From the NCBI RefSeq assembly GCF_000237325.1, contig NC_017542.1, forward strand, positions 1,867,501 to 1,931,500: DNA of 64,000 nt, in the 5' to 3' direction. Position numbers and translations under genes: made by a program. The DNA comes from Paenibacillus polymyxa M1. Its GTDB lineage: Bacteria > Bacillota > Bacilli > Paenibacillales > Paenibacillaceae. Below are positions 46,660 through 55,668 of this stretch, piece by piece (position 1 is the stretch's first letter; each line of letters starts with the position of its first letter). The notes beneath the pieces are model-generated. The model made no database searches. It worked only from the letters and a program-made list of their open reading frames with translations, and had not been told where the DNA came from.

Positions 46660-46910
46660 ATAACCTTTTCTCAATAAAAGTGTAGATATAAATGCAATTG
46701 CAGCGAACAAGGATACACTGAAGCTAATTATGGCATACGTTTTTCGATTTGTCTTAAACTCGGAGATGCCAAAAAATAAAAACATGAGACTGAGAAAAAG
46801 CTGTGTAAAAAGGATAGGAGTCGGTCACTACCAGTATAAGCAAGTGAAAAAAGGGACGTGATAACAACAGCAGCAGCACACGCAAATTTAAGAATTAGAA
46901 ATATATTCAT
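46645..46910 (-). pseudogene. Small membrane protein (DUF3953-like), frameshifted
   Basis: The first frame MNIFLILKFACAAAVVITSL ends out of register. The continuation LFLSLMFLFFGISEFKTNRK then TYAIISFSVSLFAAIAFIST lies in another frame and ends LRIL at 46645. The break is at a T5 tract; six T would restore ~83 residues with three or four transmembrane segments. The size and pattern suit DUF3953, but this is tentative. Confidence 0.45.
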
Positions 46911-47134
46911 TTTTTTGAGGATAGGTCAGTTCTCCTCTCTACAATGATTAGTATTCAATGAACCCCATTATATAATATTATACAACTATTTGATTCGGGA
47001 TAATAATCAGTATGACTATCATGAGTTGTTGCTGAGTCGGTAAGGTCAGAGGTATCATGTGCTGACTAAACCGAAAGAGTGATTTGATTGGGTAAGGCAA
47101 AAGTGAATATAGTGATTCGATTTCTAAAGGGCAT

Positions 47135-47290
47135 GTAAACCGAAAAGGTAAGTGCTGGGAGCTGAGGAAGCTCGGGAGGACAAATGAGTTGATTCAAAAG
47201 GTAATTGAGGATATCGAATTGTTTTACGAGGCTGAGTTAATACATATGGGGAATGACCTTTGTTACATATGTTTCCCACTAAATTTATGA
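47135..47290 (+). pseudogene. Phage-related coding remnant
   Basis: Open frame without start: NRKGKCWELRKLGRTNELIQ then KVIEDIELFYEAELIHMGND. The last bases, GAGTTAATACATATGGGGAATG, correspond to the sequence just before module copy 1 (38692-38715), so this was the upstream flank of module copy 2 before the AraC gene came in between. The rest of 46911-47386 shows no gene. Confidence 0.35.
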
Positions 47291-47386
47291 ATAAGAATAG
47301 ACCCTACATACCCTACATAATTGTGCAGGAATTGTCGGATGGATGCATTTGACTACTGTTATTCTATTGATGAAGGAGGTCATATA

Positions 47387-48259
47387 GTGGATTTGCTTAA
47401 GAGCATGAATGAAGCGATAAGGTATATTGAAGAAAACCTGACTAACGAAATTGACTTTAAAGAGGTAGCAAGGCTGGCTTACTGCTCTGAATTTCATTTT
47501 AAAAGGATGTTTTCTTTTCTTGCAGGTGCTACGTTATCAGAATACATCCGCCGCAGACGCCTCACTCTTGCAGCATTTGAGCTTAAAGATAGCAACGTAA
47601 AGGTCATAGATATCGCGATTAAATACGGGTACAATTCACCAGATTCTTTTACAAGAGCTTTTCAAAATTTACATGGATTAACGCCGTCTGAAGCCAGAAT
47701 TAATGGCCGTTCACTTAAAGCATATCCACGAATGACCTTCCAGTTATCAATTAAAGGGGGAAGTGAAATGAACTATCGAATTGAAGAAAAAGGGGCATTC
47801 CGCATCGTTGGTATCCAAAAAAGAGTTCCCATTATTTTCAACGGAGTCAATCCAGAGATTGCTGCGATGTGGGAAAGTTTAGATGGTGAAACGATCAATA
47901 ATCTTAAAAGAATTTCTAATGTCGAGCCTATGGGGTTGCTTAGCGCATCCACGAACTTTTCTGAAGGTAGAATGGAGGAAAAAGGGGGGCTTGATCACTA
48001 TATTGGCGTTGCAACAACAAAGGAGTGTCCGGATAACCTAACACAACTTGAAGTTGCTGCCTCAACCTGGGCAGTATTTGAAGCAATCGGATCATTTCCT
48101 GATACTTTACAAGATGTGTGGGGCCGTATTTATTCCGAATGGTTTCCATCCTCAAACTATGAACAAATAGAAGGCCCTGAAATCCTATGGAATGAGAGTA
48201 AAGATATAACCTCACCGACTTTCAAAAGTGAAATATGGATCCCCATTTTAAAAAAGTAA
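47387..48259 (+). CDS. AraC family regulator with GyrI-like effector-binding domain
   Basis: 290 residues from GTG 47387, 8 nt after GGAGG; the frame is open from 47321 but without a Shine-Dalgarno. The N-terminal AraC domain has two HTHs ([20 protein letters not shown] and [20 protein letters not shown]). From ~125 there is a GyrI/BmrR-like ligand-binding domain ([20 protein letters not shown] to the C-terminus). Such Rob/SoxS-like regulators sense amphipathic drugs. Intact and higher in GC than its flanks, it interrupts the phage-derived sequence and has its own terminator. Confidence 0.88.
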   Translation: MDLLKSMNEAIRYIEENLTNEIDFKEVARLAYCSEFHFKRMFSFLAGATLSEYIRRRRLTLAAFELKDSNVKVIDIAIKYGYNSPDSFTRAFQNLHGLTPSEARINGRSLKAYPRMTFQLSIKGGSEMNYRIEEKGAFRIVGIQKRVPIIFNGVNPEIAAMWESLDGETINNLKRISNVEPMGLLSASTNFSEGRMEEKGGLDHYIGVATTKECPDNLTQLEVAASTWAVFEAIGSFPDTLQDVWGRIYSEWFPSSNYEQIEGPEILWNESKDITSPTFKSEIWIPILKK

Positions 48260-48289
48260 CATAAAGTGTGTGTTTATTAAGTATCTGTT

Positions 48290-48315
48290 GAGCTGTTTCG
48301 GCAGCTCTTTTTTTA
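48290..48315 (+). terminator. Terminator after AraC/GyrI-like gene
   Basis: GAGCTG-TTTCGG-CAGCTC followed by TTTTTTTA. Confidence 0.85.
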
Positions 48316-48412
48316 TTTATCTTTTCTCAACAAATAAATCGGCTAACAGAAACGAAAGTTGAATCAAGGCAGCGCCACTCTAGGCTTTTTTCGTGCTGGA
48401 GGTGAACAGAAG

Positions 48413-48824
48413 ATGAGCAAAAGTAATGAAAAACCAAAAAGGAACAAGCCGAAGATACTGACCAAGTATAATCAATTTGTTGTGTCAAGACTGAAGGCTA
48501 CTCCCTTTTGGATACGTGAAGGGACAACAGATGAGGGAGATAGCGAAACGACTTAGTATTCATATTTGGACATTAGGCGACTATCGCAGGAAACATCCCA
48601 AATTTGCTGAATAATTGGAATATCCAACCAAGTGGGAAACCCATGTATATCCTCGGTCAACGGAGATTGAACAGTGGTTCGAAGAAGACGTGAACGCGGA
48701 GGATATCATCAAGAAACTCGATATAGGTAAAAAGACTTGGTACAAGTATATTGATAAGCATTCGATGCTGGCTGAACTAGTCAAATGGAGCAGATCTGTG
48801 AAATCAGTGAACGCAAAGGATTAG
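48413..48824 (+). pseudogene. Phage small terminase (phBC6A51-type), copy 2, frameshifted
   Basis: ATG 48413 with GGAGGTGAA upstream. MSKSNEKPKRNKPKILTKYN starts the gene. An extra G at about 48535 shifts the frame, and a TAA at 48612 interrupts a third stretch WETHVYPRSTEIEQWFEEDV then IIKKLDIGKKTWYKYIDKHS. The repeated small HTH units are typical of phBC6A51-type TerS proteins. Confidence 0.62.
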
Positions 48825-48837
48825 CGAAGGTATTCGG

Positions 48838-49184
48838 CAAGGGACTCCTTCCGTACCATACCCTTGAATAAGGATGTGCAAAAAGCCGTTAATCGGTATC
48901 TTAAATCAAGTCAAAAGTAGAATCAGAATATCTGTGTATGGGGCAGCGTGGGCCATTGGAACGAAATGCGATAAACCTGATTCTGAACAAATATGGAGAT
49001 CGAATCAACGTTAAGAGTCACACCCCATATGCTAAGAAACGCGCTTGGCTATAAGCTGGTAAAAACGACTCCATTGACGACCATTCAGCAAATCCTTAGA
49101 CATGATCACGTAGCAACCACCAATATCTATACCCTAACAACACAGCAGGATATGGAAATGGCTTTGTCGAATATTGAGTGGTAA
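48838..49184 (+). pseudogene. Tyrosine recombinase C-terminal fragment, copy 2
   Basis: LNKDVQKAVNRYLKSSQK, a stop, GPLERNAINLILNKYGD, a one-base shift at a C4 run, then TPHMLRNALGYKLVKTTPLT, IQQILRHDHVATTNIYTLTT and a TAA after SNIEW (49184). The HxxR His is replaced by Asn. Only the C-terminal third of an integrase remains. Confidence 0.65.
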
Positions 49185-49361
49185 TGAGCCACTCTTTATA
49201 TCGTTGCATAGCAGGGGACTTCCAACGGTGGAAACGGAGCCGCCAGTAAAGAGTGAAGATTTTTTTAAGATGAATTTTTGGTGAAATTATTTTAGGACTG
49301 ACTGTATTGTTTGAATAAAAGTAAGAGATTCACATCGGAGACGTATGCGTAGGAGGTCTTT

Positions 49362-50090
49362 ATGAAGGTATATATTAGAAAGGGTTTTGATCATGAAATT
49401 GCAAATCACAATTTTTATGCAGCTTTTGATGGATTTAAGCAGATGGGATTTGAAATACGTTATTTTGAAAATATAAATAAGCTAACTGATCATAATAAAG
49501 AAGATATCGTAGTTAGCTATGTGGATGATGTACGAACAGCACTCCATATATATGACATTGTTGCATCTGAAATTGATTATCCGAAAGAGTTAACAGCTTA
49601 CTTGGGCAGAAAGATTTGGAAGTCTAAACTAAGTGTCATAGCAAATAATCCTGAGAACTGGAATATTTTTATTAAGCCTGTCGAGGATAAGAAATTTACT
49701 GGCGTTGTCGTTAGAAGCATGAAGGATTTAATCGGCTGCAGTACATATGGTGAAGACCCGGAAATATTATGTGCAGACATTGTGAATTTCGTGGCAGAGT
49801 GGAGATGTTTTGTTCGGTATGGGAAGATATTAGACATTCGAAGATATAAAGGAAACTGGAGAGCACACTTTGATTATAAGGTAGTTGAAAATGTGGTCTC
49901 ACAATTCCAAGCTGCTCCTAAAGGGTATGCGGTGGATTTTGGATTAACAGATAAAGGAGAAACATTATTAGTAGAAGTTAATGACGGTTATTCCTTAGGA
50001 CATTATGGATTGTTTTCTTTGGACTATGCGAAGTTGTTATCGGCCAGATGGGCTGAGTTGACCAGTACGATAGATGAGTGTGATTTTTAA
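49362..50090 (+). CDS. ATP-grasp domain protein (DUF4343-like)
   Basis: 242 residues, with AGGAGG 8 nt before the ATG. It opens MKVYIRKGFDHEIANHNFYA. The ATP-grasp core has WNIFIKPVEDKKFTGVVVRS (the P-loop-like lysine strand), AEWRCFVRYGKILDIRRYKG and VDFGLTDKGETLLVEVNDGY (the metal-binding D/E-x-N strand). ATP-grasp enzymes ligate carboxylates to amines or thiols, sometimes in peptide modification; the substrate is unknown. It is intact between two decayed phage fragments. No precursor peptide was found beside it. Confidence 0.78.
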   Translation: MKVYIRKGFDHEIANHNFYAAFDGFKQMGFEIRYFENINKLTDHNKEDIVVSYVDDVRTALHIYDIVASEIDYPKELTAYLGRKIWKSKLSVIANNPENWNIFIKPVEDKKFTGVVVRSMKDLIGCSTYGEDPEILCADIVNFVAEWRCFVRYGKILDIRRYKGNWRAHFDYKVVENVVSQFQAAPKGYAVDFGLTDKGETLLVEVNDGYSLGHYGLFSLDYAKLLSARWAELTSTIDECDF

Positions 50091-50140
50091 AGTTTTACAA
50101 CGAAATGAATACATCAAATCAATAAAAAGGAGCCGCAACA

Positions 50141-51424
50141 ATTGAAACGATAAACTAGAACAATAGCGACAAACCGAATTACTGAAACAATACATGGAGA
50201 AGCATTTCAAGCCGCTCAAAATGAAACAACTGATCGAAACGTTCTCTTTTTCTGAACTAAGAAAGCTTATAGGTGAGATGGACATTGAATACATATGCTT
50301 GCAAATAGAGGACTGATCACAGCTTTCAGACTCCCAAGGGAGCATGGAAAGTCCACGATCAGTTTCTTTTTATTTCCGCTGTATGCCACGCTTTATGATA
50401 AATCACAGTTCACGCTCATCATATCAGCAACAGAGCAGATTGCATTGCCGTTCCTTGATATGATCAAAGATGAGCTAGAAACCAATCAGATGTTGATTGA
50501 GGATTTTGGGATTCGTAAAGGGGGACTGAATTCCTGTATCATGATTAGTGGCATAGACGGTAACTTGAGAGGTATTCACTATAAGCATCATCGTCCTACA
50601 TTGGTTCTAATGGATAATTTGCTCAAGGAGGATACGACACGATCTGAAGCCAAACGAGAACAAATTAAAAATACGTTTACGGATGTCATTTTGCTTATTG
50701 GCACGGGGATATCAATACTCTGATCTGTGGTCAGAGTGGTAACGAAGTATAATAACTTGCAAGACAAGGACAGGATCAATACGGCCTTGTCTTTTTTTAT
50801 CGCTCATGAAAAAGAAACGCTAGAGGGTATGAAAATCCTGTGGAGCGAGTATTTTGGATATTATTATTTAATATGCAAGAAGCAAGCCATGGGTGAAAAG
50901 AGCTTCTATAAAGAATTACAAAACGATTCTCGTTCAACCGATGATTACATATTTCAGAATCTCATGTATTGGAACAGGTTGTCTGAGTTTGAGGATATGG
51001 AAATGGCGATGTACATTGATCCAGCCATCAAAGCAGGGAAGAAGAACGACTATTCAGATATCTCAATTATAGGCCAGCAAAGGAAAACATAGCAGATGTA
51101 GGTGATTGATGGCAATATCTATAAACTGTTGCCGGATGATTTTATTTCAAGTCGCTATTGAGAAGTTGAAGCTATACCCTGTAGATAAGCTGGAATTTGA
51201 AGAAGAGTTATGGAAAGCGAAGATACATACACCTGTAGTAAGTGTACATTCCAAGGGACAGAAACATGAGCGCATTATTAGTCTGGAACCAGAAGTTAAG
51301 AAGGGTCATATTCTGTTCAATGCAGCAAATATTCGATATAATAACCAGATAAAGGATTATAACTGAAACTGCCAATATGATGATGCGCCAGATAGTTTAT
51401 AGGGGACTGTTCAATTGATTCAGT
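50141..51424 (+). pseudogene. Phage large terminase, copy 2, multiply broken
   Basis: Pieces in different frames: LLKQYMEKHFKPLKMKQLIE, FRLPREHGKSTISFFLFPLY (Walker A PREHGKST), FTLIISATEQIALPFLDMIK, HHRPTLVLMDNLLKEDTTRS (Walker B region), and the nuclease part MYIDPAIKAGKKNDYSDISI, YPVDKLEFEEELW, ISLEPEVKKGHILFNAANIR. It is the more complete of the two TerL copies and covers ATPase and nuclease, but has at least four stops or shifts. Confidence 0.78.
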
Positions 51425-51601
51425 CGGTCTAGAGTCTGAAATTTTATGATCGAAGCTTAATATTTTGAAACTTGTGCTAAAACTCAGATTTTACTTCATC
51501 CAATCTCGTTAAGTCAATGAGCAGGATACTGCATGAAAATGTTGAATCGCTAATTATAATTATGACTGCATATGCTTTTGTAACTCTAAGAGGTGTATTA
51601 A

Positions 51602-51880
51602 ATGGAAACAAAATGGTTAGCATATCGAATCTTTCCTGAACCATTAGGAACTACTTACCAGGATTATGACTTAATGAATAGAGCTGACGTTGAAAAGTTA
51701 TTTGATTACTGTCAAATATTAGAGGCTATGATTTCAAGACAAGGTTGGCAATTTTTAATAAATCATCATAGCTATCCAGTATTGTTTGAGATAAATGAAG
51801 GAAGTGAATGGTTTGATTGTGAAAGCGTTGAAGAATTTATTTTTGAAGTCGAAGCTCATATTGATTCGTTACCTATCTAA
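51602..51880 (+). CDS. Hypothetical protein, 92 residues
   Basis: Intact frame, AAGAGGTG 8 nt before the ATG. It is acidic and soluble (METKWLAYRIFPEPLGTTYQ, then VLFEINEGSEWFDCESVEEF), with no recognised family. The acidic character and setting would suit a small immunity protein, which is a guess. Confidence 0.5.
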   Translation: METKWLAYRIFPEPLGTTYQDYDLMNRADVEKLFDYCQILEAMISRQGWQFLINHHSYPVLFEINEGSEWFDCESVEEFIFEVEAHIDSLPI

Positions 51881-51933
51881 GCTCCCTCGAAGTAGCAAAA
51901 GGCAACTATGGCAGCCATGAGCAAGGTGAAACT

Positions 51934-52158
51934 ATGTACGACTATAAAAGTATCCACTCGGATAAGTACATGTCCAAAATTATATCGGAGGTTGTTGAAC
52001 AACTCTTAGCCTCTGTTTTGGGATTCACAAAAGTTAGTCACCTAACGTTTCATAAAGAAGTCAATGGGAGATTCAAGATAACAGCAGTTACAGCACTCAT
52101 GATGCCTAAATTTCTTGAACCTTTTAGATATGTGAGTCGTATGTATCATAGTATATAA
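51934..52158 (+). CDS. Hypothetical protein, 74 residues, possibly a remnant
   Basis: ATG 51934 is preceded by AAGGTGAAA. The sequence starts MYDYKSIHSDKYMSKIISEV. The frame is coding-like upstream too (GNYGSHEQGET), so it may be the tail of a longer gene. It has no recognised family. Confidence 0.35.
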   Translation: MYDYKSIHSDKYMSKIISEVVEQLLASVLGFTKVSHLTFHKEVNGRFKITAVTALMMPKFLEPFRYVSRMYHSI

Positions 52159-52196
52159 AGGGAAATTATGGTAATATCTATAAGGGAGAGATTTTA

Positions 52197-52430
52197 TTGA
52201 AGAACGGCTTAAAGTGGACGCTGTGGATTGTATTGCTGTTGATTTTAGGTGGTATTGTTTTAAACTTTTATTTGAATTATTTCACATTCGCCTATGCCTT
52301 GATGGGAGTACTCCTGCTTGTGTTCTCAGGTTGGGGAGCTGTGGCCAAATTAAATAATGGCGTACATGAATATAAGGACCAGATGAGAAGAAATTCGAAT
52401 AAAGAAGACATTGAGCGATACACCAGATAG
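52197..52430 (+). CDS. Small two-transmembrane protein, 77 residues
   Basis: TTG 52197 follows AAGGGAGAG. Two hydrophobic segments (WIVLLLILGGIVLNFYL and FAYALMGVLLLVFSGWGAV) are followed by a charged cytoplasmic tail (YKDQMRRNSNKEDIERY). It is a membrane protein of unknown function. Confidence 0.6.
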   Translation: MKNGLKWTLWIVLLLILGGIVLNFYLNYFTFAYALMGVLLLVFSGWGAVAKLNNGVHEYKDQMRRNSNKEDIERYTR

Positions 52431-52509
52431 CGTCCAGACTGCGAGTTTACTTTTTTATATTATTAAATGTAGCTAGAATTAAATAATTGTATAAATAAGG
52501 GGGCTGAGT

Positions 52510-52743
52510 ATGGAGATTTACAAGAAGAGACTGCTTATTATGGCAGGATGTATTGCTCTATCTATAACGTTAACTAGTTACGGAGAATCAACCAAAGAAA
52601 ACAAAGAAAGTGATAATGCCGGAGAGATAATAAGCACGGTTGAATCAACTCCTGTGGACGAAGCTGCAACGGAGACAGAAAGCGGTAAGGCTACTGAGCC
52701 GGTTAAAGATGAAGGCACCACTCAATTTCTTTCACCCAGCTAG
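52510..52743 (+). pseudogene. Small lipoprotein-like gene with lost lipobox Cys
   Basis: The N-terminus MEIYKKRLLIMAGCIALSIT then LTSYGEST looks like a lipoprotein signal whose lipobox LTSC has become LTSY. An acidic Glu/Thr-rich segment follows and the frame stops at 52743. The truncated length and missing lipid-attachment Cys suggest a decaying gene; it could instead be a short secreted peptide. Confidence 0.4.
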
Positions 52744-52763
52744 AAACCCCACTCCTTCAGAAG

Positions 52764-52874
52764 ATGAAGCAGAAGGATGTGAGCAGGCTGCTGCGCAGAA
52801 CAGACGACATTCTTTGCCAGTTGTCATCCCGAGTCATTACCGACCCATCCGAAACATACCAGTCCATTTTCTAA
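52764..52874 (+). CDS. Short frame, 36 residues, possible C-terminal fragment
   Basis: ATG 52764 encodes KQKDVSRLLRRTDDILCQLS then SRVITDPSETYQSIF. The frame is open upstream to a TGA at 52710. The composition is protein-like, but there is no Shine-Dalgarno, so it may be the tail of a broken gene. Confidence 0.25.
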   Translation: MKQKDVSRLLRRTDDILCQLSSRVITDPSETYQSIF

Positions 52875-52974
52875 GAGGCTCCTTCACAGCAAATAAACTT
52901 GCCGATTCGCCCGGTCGTTATCTGCTTTTCTACATACGATAAGAGTAAGCTTTAACGCAAGGAGGGATTTAGAC

Positions 52975-53073
52975 ATGGGTGAAGTAGGTTACGGTGGAGC
53001 ATGGACATCCACAGGCGCGATTTTGGTATTGTTCATTTTGTTGGTGATTATCACCAAATCTTTTCTGATCTAA
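52975..53073 (+). CDS. YjcZ-family sporulation miniprotein, 32 residues
   Basis: ATG 52975 has a strong GGAGGG 8 nt upstream. A Gly/Tyr-rich N-terminus (MGEVGYGGAWTSTG) is followed by one hydrophobic segment (AILVLFILLVIITKSFLI), the layout of YjcZ/SscA-type small spore proteins. It stands alone with its own terminator. Confidence 0.7.
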   Translation: MGEVGYGGAWTSTGAILVLFILLVIITKSFLI

Positions 53074-53103
53074 CGTTAGGTTAGCATCGCTCAAACTTAC
53101 AAA

Positions 53104-53142
53104 GCGACCCTCTTTCACGACATCGTGAGGGAGGGCTTTTTT
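53104..53142 (+). terminator. Terminator after YjcZ-like gene
   Basis: CCCTCTTTCACGA-CAT-CGTGAGGGAGGG followed by TTTTTT. Confidence 0.85.
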
Positions 53143-53296
53143 AATGCAGAATGGATGGTGGCTCTAGTATGTTGTCTGGTTCTACAAGCATTGTTATACT
53201 TTACATACAGGGATAATTTCCCTCAAATCTATAGCAATACGGATAGCGGAAGACGTGGGAAAACGGAAATTCGCTGACTATTATCAGGAGGATTGT

Positions 53297-53749
53297 ATGA
53301 TGAACATGGCAATCAGTCCATTTCAATTTACGACAGACACGGCGACTCTTTGCCTATTTGATACGCAAGCTCTGAAGCATCGTTTGAACGATGAGCCGGA
53401 TTGGTGGTCTATCGAAGCAGACGAGCTGGGGGAGTTAAATGCGGGAAACGCTGCTTTCTTGAACCTGGGAGCGGATGGGACGTATGAGGTTGTGATAACA
53501 GATCATATCGAGCAGCCGACGGTGCGGCTGTTTTTGAAGGTTCCTTCAGGGAACATATTTATTGGTGCAGGAGAGGAAGCCACAGGTGGTGAGTTAGAAC
53601 CTGATTGTGTATGGGGAGGGTCATTCCTGTCTGTGCAACCCGGACTTTATGAATGCTTGGCAAGCAGAGGAGAAAACAACCGTATTTATCTTTCTTTAAA
53701 AAAAGGAAGCGAAGGCAGCAACAGTTTTACCAGTCTGGTTCGATTGTAG
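53297..53749 (+). CDS. DUF6386-like protein, function unknown
   Basis: 150 residues from ATG 53297, 5 nt after AGGAGG; an in-frame start at 53255 is unsupported. Beta-rich, soluble: FTTDTATLCLFDTQALKHRL, LGADGTYEVVITDH, VPSGNIFIGAGEEATGGE, FLSVQPGLYECLASR. The alternating strands and early DTATL block resemble DUF6386, a family found with toxin-immunity genes; the assignment is moderate. Confidence 0.6.
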   Translation: MMNMAISPFQFTTDTATLCLFDTQALKHRLNDEPDWWSIEADELGELNAGNAAFLNLGADGTYEVVITDHIEQPTVRLFLKVPSGNIFIGAGEEATGGELEPDCVWGGSFLSVQPGLYECLASRGENNRIYLSLKKGSEGSNSFTSLVRL

Positions 53750-53828
53750 GTTGCAGGATCAACCCGTAACGGATCAGACAAACCGCTCGAACACAGGGGA
53801 GCCATAATAACCGGGACTGGGAAAAAAG

Positions 53829-53872
53829 AAAAAGCTATCCCCACGGCTTACATATCCGTGAAGACAGCCCTT
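53829..53872 (-). terminator. Terminator of the phosphodiester glycosidase gene
   Basis: On the minus strand GCTGTCTTCACGG pairs with CCGTGGGGATAGC, followed by TTTTTTC. It starts 8 bp past the stop. Confidence 0.8.
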
Positions 53873-53879
53873 TATTCGT

Positions 53880-55010
53880 CTATTGATACTTTACAATAAT
53901 AGCGTTGCTGATCTGGCGGCCGGGTGTGGTGAGGTAAGAGCCGTTGTAGTACAGTCCGCTGGAAGCACCGCCATCCAGATTCATGGCCTGATAAGCGCCA
54001 GCCTGCTTCATCATTTGGGCGAGCTGCGGAATGGTCGCTCCGCTTGTAGTCAGAAGGATCAGCTTATGATCCCTAGCAATTCCAAGTGCGCTGCGGGCGC
54101 CGCCGCCTGTTAATATTTTAGGGTCCTTGAAGCCTTCGGCTTTGACATTTAGGGAAACCTGACCATTCGTGACCAGACGAGGCCCAGCTTGAAGAGCACC
54201 TTCCACGCTGCCTTGACTTAACTGTTGTTCAAAGACAGAACCCGACACAAGCTTGGCTAAATGGTTAGCATCGTAGGTAAAGACGGTACGTTGGTCACCG
54301 GAGCTTTTTTTCAACATCTTGCCATGGCTGACCAGATAGCCGTAAGACGTCTTGTAGGAGCTTTTGGTATAGGCGTCAAAGAATGTGCCATTAATGGCTA
54401 CAACCGCTTGATTGCGTTTGGCAAGACTGCTTAAGTCCTCCACTTTACCAAGGGTATCGCTTGCCAGTGCTACGTCCAAACTTACCTTGGGATGGAGCAT
54501 GGAGATGGTGACCACCTTAGCGGAAAAGGTACGAGATCCAACCTTGAAGCTCTTATGAGCTGTCGTGATGGGGGTAGTGTTTCCGGGTAGCTTGCCGGTA
54601 AGTACCGGAAGCGTAACAGACTTCGTACTCTGCGTAATTCGCACAGCTGAGGTTTCTTTTTGCCATAAGACTTGCAGATTTAGATATTGGCTGATGAACT
54701 GCAAGGGGACATAGGTAGCGCCGTTATCGGTAAAAGGTGCATTTTGCAAACGAATCGTTTGATCATTTACTTTAGCAACAGTTTGTCCCGTAAATAAGGT
54801 AAGCCGGGTATTGCCTTGCGCTATTTCTATTTTTTTGTCCGCTGGGTTCAGGTTGAGCGTGATCCCTTCATAGCTGTTCAGGAGGCGAAGCGGGATGAAG
54901 GAGTGGTTATTCTGATCCACATAAACCAGCATAGGTGCTGGTGCAGCAGCGTAGATCGGGGTTACAAGTAAGAGCATGGACAGGATGATAAGTGCGGTGA
55001 TTCTTTTCAT
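53880..55010 (-). CDS. Secreted phosphodiester glycosidase (NAGPA) family protein
   Basis: 376 residues. A Sec signal peptide (ITALIILSMLLLVTPIYAA) is followed by a copper-amine-oxidase-N-like stalk domain (residues ~28-130, IPLRLLNSYEGI and YVPLQFISQYL) and a NAGPA domain (~165-376). The latter has VVAINGTFFDAYTKSSYKTS, SALGIARDHKLILLTTSGAT and AMNLDGGASSGLYYNGSYL. It is probably exported and acts on cell-wall or exopolysaccharide phosphodiesters. It is monocistronic. Confidence 0.88.
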   Translation of the reverse strand: MKRITALIILSMLLLVTPIYAAAPAPMLVYVDQNNHSFIPLRLLNSYEGITLNLNPADKKIEIAQGNTRLTLFTGQTVAKVNDQTIRLQNAPFTDNGATYVPLQFISQYLNLQVLWQKETSAVRITQSTKSVTLPVLTGKLPGNTTPITTAHKSFKVGSRTFSAKVVTISMLHPKVSLDVALASDTLGKVEDLSSLAKRNQAVVAINGTFFDAYTKSSYKTSYGYLVSHGKMLKKSSGDQRTVFTYDANHLAKLVSGSVFEQQLSQGSVEGALQAGPRLVTNGQVSLNVKAEGFKDPKILTGGGARSALGIARDHKLILLTTSGATIPQLAQMMKQAGAYQAMNLDGGASSGLYYNGSYLTTPGRQISNAIIVKYQ

Positions 55011-55142
55011 GAATAGATCAATCTCCTTATGTAGTCTTAACTATGGACGAGGTGCTTGTACTTATATCGGGTTTTATGAGTTATAAGTGTATGTTACGCG
55101 AATTTTGAGTGTTTGGATGATACAGAAACGGGGTGGCTGGAG

Positions 55143-55616
55143 ATGAGCAGGTATGAGACAAGACTTGAGGATTACCGTCGCAGGGAGCGCCCTTCTTATC
55201 GTGTTTTTGAAGGAATGCAGGAATTGGTGTGCAGTGTGGGGCAGCTGCATAATAACTGGTTATATGTGAATGTGGATCAATGGGATCAGGACCCTGTTCA
55301 TACACCGATTTATTATTTGGATGAGCATTGGCTGGAGGAATGTGCAGAGGACGGTACAGCCGCAACCAACGAACAGGACGAGTATATTCCCCTATGGATA
55401 TCAGATCGTCAGGTTCAAACCTGGTTTGAGCTGGCCACCTTTGAAAGTGTTGTAGAAGTTCTTAAGGCTGCTGGAAAGCCAGTGACACTTCAGATGGTGA
55501 TTGTGGCGGTCAAATATTACGACAAGCGCGATGCCTATCTGGACTATGACGAGGTAAAGGCAGTGACAGACCTGTGGTTTGTGTTGACGAAGGTGAGGAA
55601 CCACCTAACAGAATGA
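55143..55616 (+). CDS. Hypothetical protein, 157 residues
   Basis: The start is taken at ATG 55143, with GGCTGGAG upstream; the frame is open from 55113. Soluble, acidic and Trp/Tyr-rich (NNWLYVNVDQWDQDPVHTPI, IYYLDEHWLEECAEDGTAAT, WFELATFESVVEVLKAAGK). It was not recognised as any family. It is followed after 52 bp by the beta-propeller gene and may be co-transcribed with it. Confidence 0.55.
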   Translation: MSRYETRLEDYRRRERPSYRVFEGMQELVCSVGQLHNNWLYVNVDQWDQDPVHTPIYYLDEHWLEECAEDGTAATNEQDEYIPLWISDRQVQTWFELATFESVVEVLKAAGKPVTLQMVIVAVKYYDKRDAYLDYDEVKAVTDLWFVLTKVRNHLTE

Positions 55617-55668
55617 ATAAAGCCTGTAGAACAAATAAGACATACATACACTGGATGGGGGAAGCAGG

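Larger units (their letters stand above)
48389..51424 (+). repeat. Decayed phage module, copy 2 (TerS-Int-TerL), interrupted by an ATP-grasp gene
   Basis: Paralogue of 38738-39842. This copy is longer. It retains three HTH units of TerS, a longer recombinase tail and the TerL ATPase domain. It also contains an inserted ATP-grasp gene between the Int and TerL pieces. Confidence 0.8.

Noticed and set aside
36000..53000. CRISPR array in the AT-rich island
   Set aside because: Repeats found there are two-copy gene duplications and terminator blocks; no evenly spaced short repeats with unique spacers were seen.
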